A stretch of DNA of 64,000 nucleotides, taken from contig CAWZYM010000077.1 in NCBI GenBank assembly GCA_963966185.1, forward strand, positions 154,001-218,000, given 5' to 3'. Numbering within the stretch: position 1 is the first letter of the stretch; each line of letters opens with the position of its first letter. Positions 10,700 through 25,500 of this stretch are shown one piece after another. This stretch comes from Rhabditoides inermis. Taxonomy: Eukaryota > Nematoda > Chromadorea > Rhabditida > Rhabditidae. The translations under genes and the position numbers were made by a program. The notes beneath the pieces are model-generated. The model saw only the letters and a list, made by a program, of their open reading frames with translations, ran no database searches and was not told the origin of the DNA.

Positions 10700-13600
10700 G
10701 ATCGCTTTGGTATCAGACAGTTCTAAAGGCGATGCGCATGATGCGCAGACAATGCGCATGATGCGCAAGTAGATCGCTTTGCTATCATACAGTTCTAAAG
10801 GCGATGCGCATGATGCGCAGGCAGATCGCTTTGCTATCAGACAGTTTTAAAGGCGATGCGAATGATGCGCAGATAGATCGCTTTGCTATGGGACAGTGCC
10901 AAAGGCGATGCGCATGATGCGCAAGTAAATCGCTTCGCTATTAGACAGTTCTAAAGGCGATGCGCATGATGCGCAGGTAGATCGCTTTGCTATCAGACAG
11001 TTCTAAAGGCGATGCGCATGATGCGCAGACAATGCGCATGATGCGCAAGTAGATCGCTTTGGTATCAGACAGTTCTAAAGGCGATGCGCATGATGCACAG
11101 ACAATGCGCATGATGCGCAGATAGATCGCTTTGCTATGAGACAGTTCTAAAGGCGATGCGCATGATGCGCAAGTAGATCGCTTTGCTATCATACAGTTCT
11201 AAAGGCGATGCGCATGAGCGCATGATGCGCAGGTAGATCGCTTTGCTATCAGACAGTTCTAAAGGCGATGCGCATGATGCGCAGGTAGATCGCTTCGCTA
11301 TCAGACAGTTCTAAAGGCGATGCGCATGATGCGCAAGTAGATCGCTTTGCTATCATACAGTTCTGAAGGCGATGCGCATGATGCGCAAGTAGATAGCTTT
11401 GCTATCAGACAGTTCTAAAGGCGATGCGCATGATGCGCAAGTAGATCGCTTTGCTATCATACAGTTCTTAAGGCGATGCGCATGATGCGCAAGTAAATCG
11501 CTTCGCTATTAGACAGTTCTAAAAGCGATGCGTATGATGCGCAGACAATGCGCATGATGCGCAAGTAGATCGCTTTGGTATAAGACAGTTCTAAAGGCGA
11601 TGCGCATGATGCGCAGACATTGCACATGATGCGCAGACAATGCGCATGATGCGCAAGTAGATCGCTTTGCTATCATACAGTTCTAAAGGCGATGCGCATG
11701 ATGCGCAGGCAGATCGCTTTGCTATCAGACAGTTTTAAAGGCGATGCGAATGATGCGCAGATAGATCGCTTTGCTATGGGACAGTGCCAAAGGCGATGCG
11801 CATGATGCCAAGTAAATCGCTTCGCTATTAGACAGTTCTAAAGGCGATGCGCATGATGCGCAGGTAGATCGCTTTGCTATCAGACAGTTCTAAAGGCGAT
11901 GCGCATGATGCGCAGACAATGCGCATGATGCGCAAGTAGATCGCTTTGGTATCAGACAGTTCTAAAGGCGATGCGCATGATGCACAGACAATGCGCATGA
12001 TGCGCAGATAGATCGCTTTGCTTTGAGACAGTTCTAAAGGCGATGCGCATGATGCGCAAGTAGATCGCTTTGCTATCATACAGTTCTAAAGGCGATGCGC
12101 ATGAGCGCATGATGCGCAGGTAGATCGCTTTGCTATCAGACAGTTCTAAAGGCGATGCGCATGATGCGCAGGTAGATCGCTTTGCTATCAGACAGTTCTA
12201 AAGGCGATGCGCATGATGCGCAAGTAGATCGCTTTGCTATCATACAGTTCTGAAGGCGATGCGCATGATGCGCAAGTAGATAGCTTTGCTATCAGACAGT
12301 TCTAAAGGCGATGCGCATGATGCGCAAGTAAATCGCTTCGCTATTAGACAGTTCTAAAAGCGATGCGTATGATGCGCAGACAATGCGCATGATGCGCAAG
12401 TAGATCGCTTTGGTATAAGACAGTTCTAAAGGCGATGCGCATGATGCGCAGACATTGCACATGATGCGCAGACAATGCGCATGATGCGCAAGTAGATCGC
12501 TTTGCTATCATACAGTTCTAAAGGCGATGCGCATGATGCGCAGGCAGATCGCTTTGCTATCAGACAGTTTTAAAGGCGATGCGAATGATGCGCAGATAGA
12601 TCGCTTTGCTATGGGACAGTGCCAAAGGCGATGCGCATGATGCCAAGTAAATCGCTTCGCTATTAGACAGTTCTAAAGGCGATGCGCATGATGCGCAGGT
12701 AGATCGCTTTGCTATCAGACAGTTCTAAAGGCGATGCGCATGATGCGCAGACAATGCGCATGATGCGCAAGTAGATCGCTTTGGTATCAGACAGTTCTAA
12801 AGGCGATGCGCATGATGCACAGACAATGCGCATGATGCGCAGGTAGATCGCTTTGCTATCAGACAGTTCTAAAGGCGATGCGCATGATGCGCAGGTAGAT
12901 CGCTTCGCTATCAGACAGTTCTAAAGGCGATGCGCATGATGCGCAAGTAGATCGCTTTGCTATCATACAGTTCTGAAGGCGATGCGCATGATGCACAGAC
13001 AATGCGCATGATGCGCAGATAGATCGCTTTGCTATGAGACAGTTCTAAAGGCGATGCGCATGATGCGCAAGTAGATCGCTTTGCTATCATACAGTTCTAA
13101 AGGCGATGCGCATGAGCGCATGATGCGCAGGTAGATCGCTTTGCTATCAGACAGTTCTAAAGGCGATGCGCATGATGCGCAGGTAGATCGCTTCGCTATC
13201 AGACAGTTCTAAAGGCGATGCGCATGATGCGCAAGTAGATCGCTTTGCTATCATACAGTTCTGAAGGCGATGCGCATGATGCGCAAGTAGATAGCTTTGC
13301 TATCAGACAGTTCTAAAGGCGATGTGCATGATGCGCAAGTAGATCGCTTTGCTATCATACAGTTCTTAAGGCGATGCGCATGATGCGCAAGTAAATCGCT
13401 TCGCTATTAGACAGTTCTAAAAGCGATGCGTATGATGCGCAGACAATGCGCATGATGCGCAAGTAGATCGCTTTGGTATCAGACAGTTCTAAAGGCGATG
13501 CGCATGATGCGCAGACAATGCGCATGATGCGCAAGTAGATCGCTTTGGTATCAGACAGTTCTAAAGGCGATGCGCATGATGCGCAGACAATGCGCATGAT

Positions 13601-16600
13601 GCGCAAGTAGATCGCTTTGGTATCAGACAGTTCTAAAGGCGATGCGCATGATGCGCAGACAATGCGCATGATGCGCAAGTAGATCGCTTTGCTATCATAC
13701 AGTTCTAAAGGCGATGCGCATGATGCGCAGGCAGATCGCTTTGCTATCAGACAGTTTTAAAGGCGATGCGAATGATGCGCAGATAGATCGCTTTGCTATG
13801 GGACAGTGCCAAAGGCGATGCGCATGATGCGCAAGTAAATCGCTTCGCTATTAGACAGTTCTAAAGGCGATGCGCATGATGCGCAGGTAGATCGCTTTGC
13901 TATCAGACAGTTCTAAAGGCGATGCGCATGATGCGCAGACAATGCGCATGATGCGCAAGTAGATCGCTTTGGTATCAGACAGTTCTAAAGGCGATGCGCA
14001 TGATGCACAGACAATGCGCATGATGCGCAGATAGATCGCTTTGCTATGAGACAGTTCTAAAGGCGATGCGCATGATGCGCAAGTAGATCGCTTTGCTATC
14101 ATACAGTTCTAAAGGCGATGCGCATGAGCGCATGATGCGCAGGTAGATCGCTTTGCTATCAGACAGTTCTAAAGGCGATGCGCTTGATGCGCAGGTAGAT
14201 CGCTTCGCTATCAGACAGTTCTAAAGGCGATGCGCATGATGCGCAAGTAGATCGCTTTGCTATCATACAGTTCTAAAGGCGATGCGCATGATGCGCAGGT
14301 AAATCGTTTTGCTATCAGACAGTTCTAAAGGCGATGCGCATGATGCGCAGACAATGCGCATGATGCGCAAGTAGATCGCTTTGGTATCAGACAGTTCTGA
14401 AGGCGATGCGCATGATGCGCAGACAATGCGCATGATGCGCAAGTAGATCGCTTTGGTATCAGACAGTTCTAAAGGCGATGCGCATGATGCGCAGACAATG
14501 CGCATGATGCGCAAGTAGATCGCTTTGGTATCAGACAGTTCTAAAGGCGATGCGCATGTTGCGCAGACAATGCGCATGATGCGCAAGTAGATCGCTTTGC
14601 TATCATACAGTTCTAAAGGCGATGCGCATGATGCGCAGGCAGATCGCTTTGCTATCAGACAGTTCTAAAGGCGATGCGAATGATGCGCAGATAGATCGCT
14701 TTGCTATGGGACAGTGCCAAAGGCGATGCGCATGATGCGCAAGTAAATCGTTTCGCTATTAGACAGTTCTAAAGACGATGCGCATGTTGCGCAGGTAGAT
14801 CGCTTCGCTATCAGACAGTTCTAAAGGCGATGCGCATGATGCGCAGACAATGCGCATGATGCGCAAGTAGATCGCTTTGGTATCAGACAGTTCTAAAGGC
14901 GATGCGCATGATGCGCAGACAATGCGCATGATGCGCAGACAATGCGCATGATGCGCAAGTAGATCGCTTTGCTATCATACAGTTCTAAAGGCGATGCGCA
15001 TGATGCGCAAGTAGATCGCTTTGGTATCAGACAGTTCTCAAGGCGATGCGCATGATGCGCAAACAATGCGCATGATGCGCAAGTAGATCGCTTTGGTATC
15101 AGACAGTTCTAAAGGCGATGCGCATGATGCGCAGACAATGCGCATGATGCGCAGACAATGCGCATGATGCGCAAGTAGATCGCTTTGCTATCAGACAGTT
15201 CTAAAGGCAATGCACATTATGCGCAAGTAGATCGCTTTGCTATCATACAGTTCTAATGGCGATGCGCATGATGCGTAGGTAGATCGCTTTGATATCAGAC
15301 AGTTCTAAAGGCGATGCGCATGATGCGCAGACAATGCGCATGATGCGCAAGTAGATCGCTTTGCTATCATACAGTTCTAAAGGCGATGCGCATGATGCGC
15401 AGGTAGATCGCTTTGACATCAGACAGTTCTAAAGGCGATGCGCATGATGCGCAGATAGATAGCTTTGCTATCAGACAGTTCTAAAGGCGAAACGCATGAT
15501 GCGCAGACAATGCGAATGATGCACAAGTATATCGCTTTGCTATAATACAGTTCTAAAGACGATGCGCATGATGCGCAGGTAGATCGCTTTGCTATCAGAC
15601 AGTTCTAAAGGCAATGCGCATGATGCGCAGACAATGCGCATGATGCGCAAGTAGATCGCTTTGCTATCATACAGTTCTAAAGGCGATGCGCATGATGCGC
15701 AGGCAGATCGCTTTGCTATCAGACAGTTCTGAAGGCGATGCGCATGATGCGCAGATAGATCGCTTTGCTATGGGACAGTGCCAAAGCCGATGCGCATGAT
15801 GCGCAAGTAAATCGCTTAGCTATTAGACAGTTCTAAAGGCAATGCGCATGATGCGCAGACAATGCGCATGATGCGCAAGTAGATCGCTTTGCTATAATAC
15901 AGTTCTAAAGACGATGCGCATGATGCGCAGGTAGATCGCTTTGCTATCAGACAGTTCTAAAGGCGATGCGCATGATGCGCAGACAATGCGCATGATGCGC
16001 AAGTAGATCGCTTTGCTATCATACAGTTCTAAAGGCGATGCGCATGATGCGCAGGTAGATCGCTTTGCTATCAGACAGTTCTAAAGGCGTTGCGCATGAT
16101 GCGCAGACAAAGCGCATGATGCGCAAGTAGATCGCTTTGCTATCATACAGTTCTAAAGGCGATGCGCATGATGCGCAGGTAGATCGCTTTGCTATCAGAC
16201 AGTTCTAAAGGCGTTGCGCATGATGCGCAGACAAAGCGCATGATGCGCAGGCAGATCGCTTTGCTATCAGACAGTTTTAAAGGCGATGCGAATGATGCGC
16301 AGATAGATCGCTTTGCTATGGGACAGTGCCAAAGGCGATGCGCATGATGCGCAAGTAAATCGCTTCGCTATTAGACAGTTCTAAAGGCGATGCGCATGAT
16401 GCGCAGGTAGATCGCTTTGCTATCAGACAGTTCTAAAGGCGATGCGCATGATGCGCAGACAATGCGCATGATGCGCAAGTAGATCGCTTTGGTATCAGAC
16501 AGTTCTAAAGGCGATGCGCATGATGCACAGACAATGCGCATGATGCGCAGATAGATCGCTTTGCTATGAGACAGTTCTAAAGGCGATGCGCATGATGCGC

Positions 16601-19515
16601 AAGTAGATCGCTTTGCTATCATACAGTTCTAAAGGCGATGCGCATGAGCGCATGATGCGCAGGTAGATCGCTTTGCTATCAGACAGTTCTAAAGGCGATG
16701 CGCATGATGCGCAGGTAGATCGCTTCGCTATCAGACAGTTCTAAAGGCGATGCGCATGATGCGCAAGTAGATCGCTTTGCTATCATACAGTTCTGAAGGC
16801 GATGCGCATGATGCGCAAGTAGATAGCTTTGCTATCAGACAGTTCTAAAGGCGATGCGCATGATGCGCAAGTAGATCGCTTTGCTATCATACAGTTCTTA
16901 AGGCGATGCGCATGATGCGCAAGTAAATCGCTTCGCTATTAGACAGTTCTAAAAGCGATGCGTATGATGCGCAGACAATGCGCATGATGCGCAAGTAGAT
17001 CGCTTTGGTATCAGACAGTTCTAAAGGCGATGCGCATGATGCGCAGACAATGCGCATGATGCGCAAGTAGATCGCTTTGGTATCAGACAGTTCTAAAGGC
17101 GATGCGCATGATGCGCAGACAATGCGCATGATGCGCAAGTAGATCGCTTTGGTATCAGACAGTTCTAAAGGCGATGCGCATGATGCGCAGACAATGCGCA
17201 TGATGCGCAAGTAGATCGCTTTGCTATCATACAGTTCTAAAGGCGATGCGCATGATGCGCAGGCAGATCGCTTTGCTATCAGACAGTTTTAAAGGCGATG
17301 CGAATGATGCGCAGATAGATCGCTTTGCTATGGGACAGTGCCAAAGGCGATGCGCATGATGCGCAAGTAAATCGCTTCGCTATTAGACAGTTCTAAAGGC
17401 GATGCGCATGATGCGCAGGTAGATCGCTTTGCTATCAGACAGTTCTAAAGGCGATGCGCATGATGCGCAGACAATGCGCATGATGCGCAAGTAGATCGCT
17501 TTGGTATCAGACAGTTCTAAAGGCGATGCGCATGATGCACAGACAATGCGCATGATGCGCAGATAGATCGCTTTGCTATGAGACAGTTCTAAAGGCGATG
17601 CGCATGATGCGCAAGTAGATCGCTTTGCTATCATACAGTTCTAAAAGCGATGCGCATGATGCGCAGACATTGCACATGATGCGCAGACAATGCGCATGAT
17701 GCGCAAGTAGATCGCTTTGCTATCATACAGTTCTAAAGGCGATGCGCATGATGCGCAGGCAGATCGCTTTGCTATCAGACAGTTTTAAAGGCGATGCGAA
17801 TGATGCGCAGATAGATCGCTTTGCTATGGGACAGTGCCAAAGGCGATGCGCATGATGCCAAGTAAATCGCTTCGCTATTAGACAGTTCTAAAGGCGATGC
17901 GCATGATGCGCAGGTAGATCGCTTTGCTATCAGACAGTTCTAAAGGCGATGCGCATGATGCGCAGACAATGCGCATGATGCGCAAGTAGATCGCTTTGGT
18001 ATCAGACAGTTCTAAAGGCGATGCGCATGATGCACAGACAATGCGCATGATGCGCAGATAGATCGCTTTGCTTTGAGACAGTTCTAAAGGCGATGCGCAT
18101 GATGCGCAAATAGATCGCTTTGCTATCATACAGTTCTGAAGGCGATGCGCATGAGCGCATGATGCGCAGGTAGATCGCTTTGCTATCAGACAGTTCTAAA
18201 GGCGATGCGCATGATGCGCAGGTAGATCGCTTCGCTATCAGACAGTTCTAAAGGCGATGCGCATGATGCGCAAGTAGATCGCTTTGCTATCATACAGTTC
18301 TGAAGGCGATGCGCATGATGCGCAAGTAGATAGCTTTGCTATCAGACAGTTCTAAAGGCGATGCGCATGATGCGCAAGTAAATCGCTTCGCTATTAGACA
18401 GTTCTAAAAGCGATGCGTATGATGCGCAGACAATGCGCATGATGCGCAAGTAGATCGCTTTGGTATAAGACAGTTCTAAAGGCGATGCGCATGATGCGCA
18501 GACATTGCACATGATGCGCAGACAATGCGCATGATGCGCAAGTAGATCGCTTTGCTATCATACAGTTCTAAAGGCGATGCGCATGATGCGCAGGCAGATC
18601 GCTTTGCTATCAGACAGTTTTAAAGGCGATGCGAATGATGCGCAGATAGATCGCTTTGCTATGGGACAGTGCCAAAGGCGATGCGCATGATGCCAAGTAA
18701 ATCGCTTCGCTATTAGACAGTTCTAAAGGCGATGCGCATGATGCGCAGGTAGATCGCTTTGCTATCAGACAGTTCTAAAGGCGATGCGCATGATGCGCAG
18801 ACAATGCGCATGATGCGCAAGTAGATCGCTTTGGTATCAGACAGTTCTAAAGGCGATGCGCATGATGCACAGACAATGCGCATGATGCGCAAGTAGATCG
18901 CTTTGCTATCAGACAGTTCTAAAGGCGATGCGCATGATGCGCAGGTAGATCGCTTCGCTATCAGACAGTTCTAAAGGCGATGCGCATGATGCGCAAGTAG
19001 ATCGCTTTGCTATCATACAGTTCTGAAGGCGATGCGCATGATGCGCAAGTAGATAGCTTTGCTATCAGACAGTTCTAAAGGCGATGCGCATGATGCGCAA
19101 GTAGATCGCTTTGCTATCATACAGTTCTTAAGGCGATGCGCATGATGCGCAAGTAAATCGCTTCGCTATTAGACAGTTCTAAAAGCGATGCGTATGATGC
19201 GCAGACAATGCGCATGATGCGCAAGTAGATCGCTTTGGTATAAGACAGTTCTAAAGGCGATGCGCATGATGCGCAGACATTGCACATGATGCGCAGACAA
19301 TGCGCATGATGCGCAAGTAGATCGCTCTGCTATCATACAGTTCTAAAGGCGATGCGCATGATGCGCAGGTAAATCGTTTTGCTATCAGACAGTTCTAAAG
19401 GCGATGCGCATGATGCGCAGACAATGCGCATGATGCGCAAGTAGATCGCTTTGGTATCAGACAGTTCTGAAGGCGATGCGCATGATGCGCAGACAATGCG
19501 CATGATGCGCAAGTA
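10700..19515 (-). repeat. 8,816-bp higher-order duplication, copy 1
   Basis: Long segments recur 8,816 bp further right, for example 10941-11192 at 19757, 11828-12079 at 20644, 13355-13678 at 22171, 14263-14586 at 23079 and 16371-16622 at 25187. Borders are approximate because the array repeats on either side. The rare GCGCTTGATGC variant near 14181 is shared with copy 2 near 22997. Confidence 0.85.
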
Positions 19516-22500
19516 GATCGCTTTGGTATCAGACAGTTCTAAAGGCGATGCGCATGATGCGCAGACAATGCGCATGATGCGCAAGTAGATCGCTTTGCTA
19601 TCATACAGTTCTAAAGGCGATGCGCATGATGCGCAGGCAGATCGCTTTGCTATCAGACAGTTTTAAAGGCGATGCGAATGATGCGCAGATAGATCGCTTT
19701 GCTATGGGACAGTGCCAAAGGCGATGCGCATGATGCGCAAGTAAATCGCTTCGCTATTAGACAGTTCTAAAGGCGATGCGCATGATGCGCAGGTAGATCG
19801 CTTTGCTATCAGACAGTTCTAAAGGCGATGCGCATGATGCGCAGACAATGCGCATGATGCGCAAGTAGATCGCTTTGGTATCAGACAGTTCTAAAGGCGA
19901 TGCGCATGATGCACAGACAATGCGCATGATGCGCAGATAGATCGCTTTGCTATGAGACAGTTCTAAAGGCGATGCGCATGATGCGCAAGTAGATCGCTTT
20001 GCTATCATACAGTTCTAAAGGCGATGCGCATGAGCGCATGATGCGCAGGTAGATCGCTTTGCTATCAGACAGTTCTAAAGGCGATGCGCATGATGCGCAG
20101 GTAGATCGCTTCGCTATCAGACAGTTCTAAAGGCGATGCGCATGATGCGCAAGTAGATCGCTTTGCTATCATACAGTTCTGAAGGCGATGCGCATGATGC
20201 GCAAGTAGATAGCTTTGCTATCAGACAGTTCTAAAGGCGATGCGCATGATGCGCAAGTAGATCGCTTTGCTATCATACAGTTCTTAAGGCGATGCGCATG
20301 ATGCGCAAGTAAATCGCTTCGCTATTAGACAGTTCTAAAAGCGATGCGTATGATGCGCAGACAATGCGCATGATGCGCAAGTAGATCGCTTTGGTATAAG
20401 ACAGTTCTAAAGGCGATGCGCATGATGCGCAGACATTGCACATGATGCGCAGACAATGCGCATGATGCGCAAGTAGATCGCTTTGCTATCATACAGTTCT
20501 AAAGGCGATGCGCATGATGCGCAGGCAGATCGCTTTGCTATCAGACAGTTTTAAAGGCGATGCGAATGATGCGCAGATAGATCGCTTTGCTATGGGACAG
20601 TGCCAAAGGCGATGCGCATGATGCCAAGTAAATCGCTTCGCTATTAGACAGTTCTAAAGGCGATGCGCATGATGCGCAGGTAGATCGCTTTGCTATCAGA
20701 CAGTTCTAAAGGCGATGCGCATGATGCGCAGACAATGCGCATGATGCGCAAGTAGATCGCTTTGGTATCAGACAGTTCTAAAGGCGATGCGCATGATGCA
20801 CAGACAATGCGCATGATGCGCAGATAGATCGCTTTGCTTTGAGACAGTTCTAAAGGCGATGCGCATGATGCGCAAGTAGATCGCTTTGCTATCATACAGT
20901 TCTAAAGGCGATGCGCATGAGCGCATGATGCGCAGGTAGATCGCTTTGCTATCAGACAGTTCTAAAGGCGATGCGCATGATGCGCAGGTAGATCGCTTTG
21001 CTATCAGACAGTTCTAAAGGCGATGCGCATGATGCGCAAGTAGATCGCTTTGCTATCATACAGTTCTGAAGGCGATGCGCATGATGCGCAAGTAGATAGC
21101 TTTGCTATCAGACAGTTCTAAAGGCGATGCGCATGATGCGCAAGTAAATCGCTTCGCTATTAGACAGTTCTAAAAGCGATGCGTATGATGCGCAGACAAT
21201 GCGCATGATGCGCAAGTAGATCGCTTTGGTATAAGACAGTTCTAAAGGCGATGCGCATGATGCGCAGACATTGCACATGATGCGCAGACAATGCGCATGA
21301 TGCGCAAGTAGATCGCTTTGCTATCATACAGTTCTAAAGGCGATGCGCATGATGCGCAGGCAGATCGCTTTGCTATCAGACAGTTTTAAAGGCGATGCGA
21401 ATGATGCGCAGATAGATCGCTTTGCTATGGGACAGTGCCAAAGGCGATGCGCATGATGCCAAGTAAATCGCTTCGCTATTAGACAGTTCTAAAGGCGATG
21501 CGCATGATGCGCAGGTAGATCGCTTTGCTATCAGACAGTTCTAAAGGCGATGCGCATGATGCGCAGACAATGCGCATGATGCGCAAGTAGATCGCTTTGG
21601 TATCAGACAGTTCTAAAGGCGATGCGCATGATGCACAGACAATGCGCATGATGCGCAGGTAGATCGCTTTGCTATCAGACAGTTCTAAAGGCGATGCGCA
21701 TGATGCGCAGGTAGATCGCTTCGCTATCAGACAGTTCTAAAGGCGATGCGCATGATGCGCAAGTAGATCGCTTTGCTATCATACAGTTCTGAAGGCGATG
21801 CGCATGATGCACAGACAATGCGCATGATGCGCAGATAGATCGCTTTGCTATGAGACAGTTCTAAAGGCGATGCGCATGATGCGCAAGTAGATCGCTTTGC
21901 TATCATACAGTTCTAAAGGCGATGCGCATGAGCGCATGATGCGCAGGTAGATCGCTTTGCTATCAGACAGTTCTAAAGGCGATGCGCATGATGCGCAGGT
22001 AGATCGCTTCGCTATCAGACAGTTCTAAAGGCGATGCGCATGATGCGCAAGTAGATCGCTTTGCTATCATACAGTTCTGAAGGCGATGCGCATGATGCGC
22101 AAGTAGATAGCTTTGCTATCAGACAGTTCTAAAGGCGATGTGCATGATGCGCAAGTAGATCGCTTTGCTATCATACAGTTCTTAAGGCGATGCGCATGAT
22201 GCGCAAGTAAATCGCTTCGCTATTAGACAGTTCTAAAAGCGATGCGTATGATGCGCAGACAATGCGCATGATGCGCAAGTAGATCGCTTTGGTATCAGAC
22301 AGTTCTAAAGGCGATGCGCATGATGCGCAGACAATGCGCATGATGCGCAAGTAGATCGCTTTGGTATCAGACAGTTCTAAAGGCGATGCGCATGATGCGC
22401 AGACAATGCGCATGATGCGCAAGTAGATCGCTTTGGTATCAGACAGTTCTAAAGGCGATGCGCATGATGCGCAGACAATGCGCATGATGCGCAAGTAGAT

Positions 22501-25500
22501 CGCTTTGCTATCATACAGTTCTAAAGGCGATGCGCATGATGCGCAGGCAGATCGCTTTGCTATCAGACAGTTTTAAAGGCGATGCGAATGATGCGCAGAT
22601 AGATCGCTTTGCTATGGGACAGTGCCAAAGGCGATGCGCATGATGCGCAAGTAAATCGCTTCGCTATTAGACAGTTCTAAAGGCGATGCGCATGATGCGC
22701 AGGTAGATCGCTTTGCTATCAGACAGTTCTAAAGGCGATGCGCATGATGCGCAGACAATGCGCATGATGCGCAAGTAGATCGCTTTGGTATCAGACAGTT
22801 CTAAAGGCGATGCGCATGATGCACAGACAATGCGCATGATGCGCAGATAGATCGCTTTGCTATGAGACAGTTCTAAAGGCGATGCGCATGATGCGCAAGT
22901 AGATCGCTTTGCTATCATACAGTTCTAAAGGCGATGCGCATGAGCGCATGATGCGCAGGTAGATCGCTTTGCTATCAGACAGTTCTAAAGGCGATGCGCT
23001 TGATGCGCAGGTAGATCGCTTCGCTATCAGACAGTTCTAAAGGCGATGCGCATGATGCGCAAGTAGATCGCTTTGCTATCATACAGTTCTAAAGGCGATG
23101 CGCATGATGCGCAGGTAAATCGTTTTGCTATCAGACAGTTCTAAAGGCGATGCGCATGATGCGCAGACAATGCGCATGATGCGCAAGTAGATCGCTTTGG
23201 TATCAGACAGTTCTGAAGGCGATGCGCATGATGCGCAGACAATGCGCATGATGCGCAAGTAGATCGCTTTGGTATCAGACAGTTCTAAAGGCGATGCGCA
23301 TGATGCGCAGACAATGCGCATGATGCGCAAGTAGATCGCTTTGGTATCAGACAGTTCTAAAGGCGATGCGCATGTTGCGCAGACAATGCGCATGATGCGC
23401 AAGTAGATCGCTTTGCTATCATACAGTTCTAAAGGCGATGCGCATGATGCGCAGGCAGATCGCTTTGCTATCAGACAGTTCTAAAGGCGATGCGAATGAT
23501 GCGCAGATAGATCGCTTTGCTATGGGACAGTGCCAAAGGCGATGCGCATGATGCGCAAGTAAATCGTTTCGCTATTAGACAGTTCTAAAGACGATGCGCA
23601 TGTTGCGCAGGTAGATCGCTTCGCTATCAGACAGTTCTAAAGGCGATGCGCATGATGCGCAGACAATGCGCATGATGCGCAAGTAGATCGCTTTGGTATC
23701 AGACAGTTCTAAAGGCGATGCGCATGATGCGCAGACAATGCGCATGATGCGCAGACAATGCGCATGATGCGCAAGTAGATCGCTTTGCTATCATACAGTT
23801 CTAAAGGCGATGCGCATGATGCGCAAGTAGATCGCTTTGGTATCAGACAGTTCTCAAGGCGATGCGCATGATGCGCAAACAATGCGCATGATGCGCAAGT
23901 AGATCGCTTTGGTATCAGACAGTTCTAAAGGCGATGCGCATGATGCGCAGACAATGCGCATGATGCGCAGACAATGCGCATGATGCGCAAGTAGATCGCT
24001 TTGCTATCAGACAGTTCTAAAGGCAATGCACATTATGCGCAAGTAGATCGCTTTGCTATCATACAGTTCTAATGGCGATGCGCATGATGCGTAGGTAGAT
24101 CGCTTTGATATCAGACAGTTCTAAAGGCGATGCGCATGATGCGCAGACAATGCGCATGATGCGCAAGTAGATCGCTTTGCTATCATACAGTTCTAAAGGC
24201 GATGCGCATGATGCGCAGGTAGATCGCTTTGACATCAGACAGTTCTAAAGGCGATGCGCATGATGCGCAGATAGATAGCTTTGCTATCAGACAGTTCTAA
24301 AGGCGAAACGCATGATGCGCAGACAATGCGAATGATGCACAAGTATATCGCTTTGCTATAATACAGTTCTAAAGACGATGCGCATGATGCGCAGGTAGAT
24401 CGCTTTGCTATCAGACAGTTCTAAAGGCAATGCGCATGATGCGCAGACAATGCGCATGATGCGCAAGTAGATCGCTTTGCTATCATACAGTTCTAAAGGC
24501 GATGCGCATGATGCGCAGGCAGATCGCTTTGCTATCAGACAGTTCTGAAGGCGATGCGCATGATGCGCAGATAGATCGCTTTGCTATGGGACAGTGCCAA
24601 AGCCGATGCGCATGATGCGCAAGTAAATCGCTTAGCTATTAGACAGTTCTAAAGGCAATGCGCATGATGCGCAGACAATGCGCATGATGCGCAAGTAGAT
24701 CGCTTTGCTATAATACAGTTCTAAAGACGATGCGCATGATGCGCAGGTAGATCGCTTTGCTATCAGACAGTTCTAAAGGCGATGCGCATGATGCGCAGAC
24801 AATGCGCATGATGCGCAAGTAGATCGCTTTGCTATCATACAGTTCTAAAGGCGATGCGCATGATGCGCAGGTAGATCGCTTTGCTATCAGACAGTTCTAA
24901 AGGCGTTGCGCATGATGCGCAGACAAAGCGCATGATGCGCAAGTAGATCGCTTTGCTATCATACAGTTCTAAAGGCGATGCGCATGATGCGCAGGTAGAT
25001 CGCTTTGCTATCAGACAGTTCTAAAGGCGTTGCGCATGATGCGCAGACAAAGCGCATGATGCGCAGGCAGATCGCTTTGCTATCAGACAGTTTTAAAGGC
25101 GATGCGAATGATGCGCAGATAGATCGCTTTGCTATGGGACAGTGCCAAAGGCGATGCGCATGATGCGCAAGTAAATCGCTTCGCTATTAGACAGTTCTAA
25201 AGGCGATGCGCATGATGCGCAGGTAGATCGCTTTGCTATCAGACAGTTCTAAAGGCGATGCGCATGATGCGCAGACAATGCGCATGATGCGCAAGTAGAT
25301 CGCTTTGGTATCAGACAGTTCTAAAGGCGATGCGCATGATGCACAGACAATGCGCATGATGCGCAGATAGATCGCTTTGCTATGAGACAGTTCTAAAGGC
25401 GATGCGCATGATGCGCAAGTAGATCGCTTTGCTATCATACAGTTCTAAAGGCGATGCGCATGAGCGCATGATGCGCAGGTAGATCGCTTTGCTATCAGAC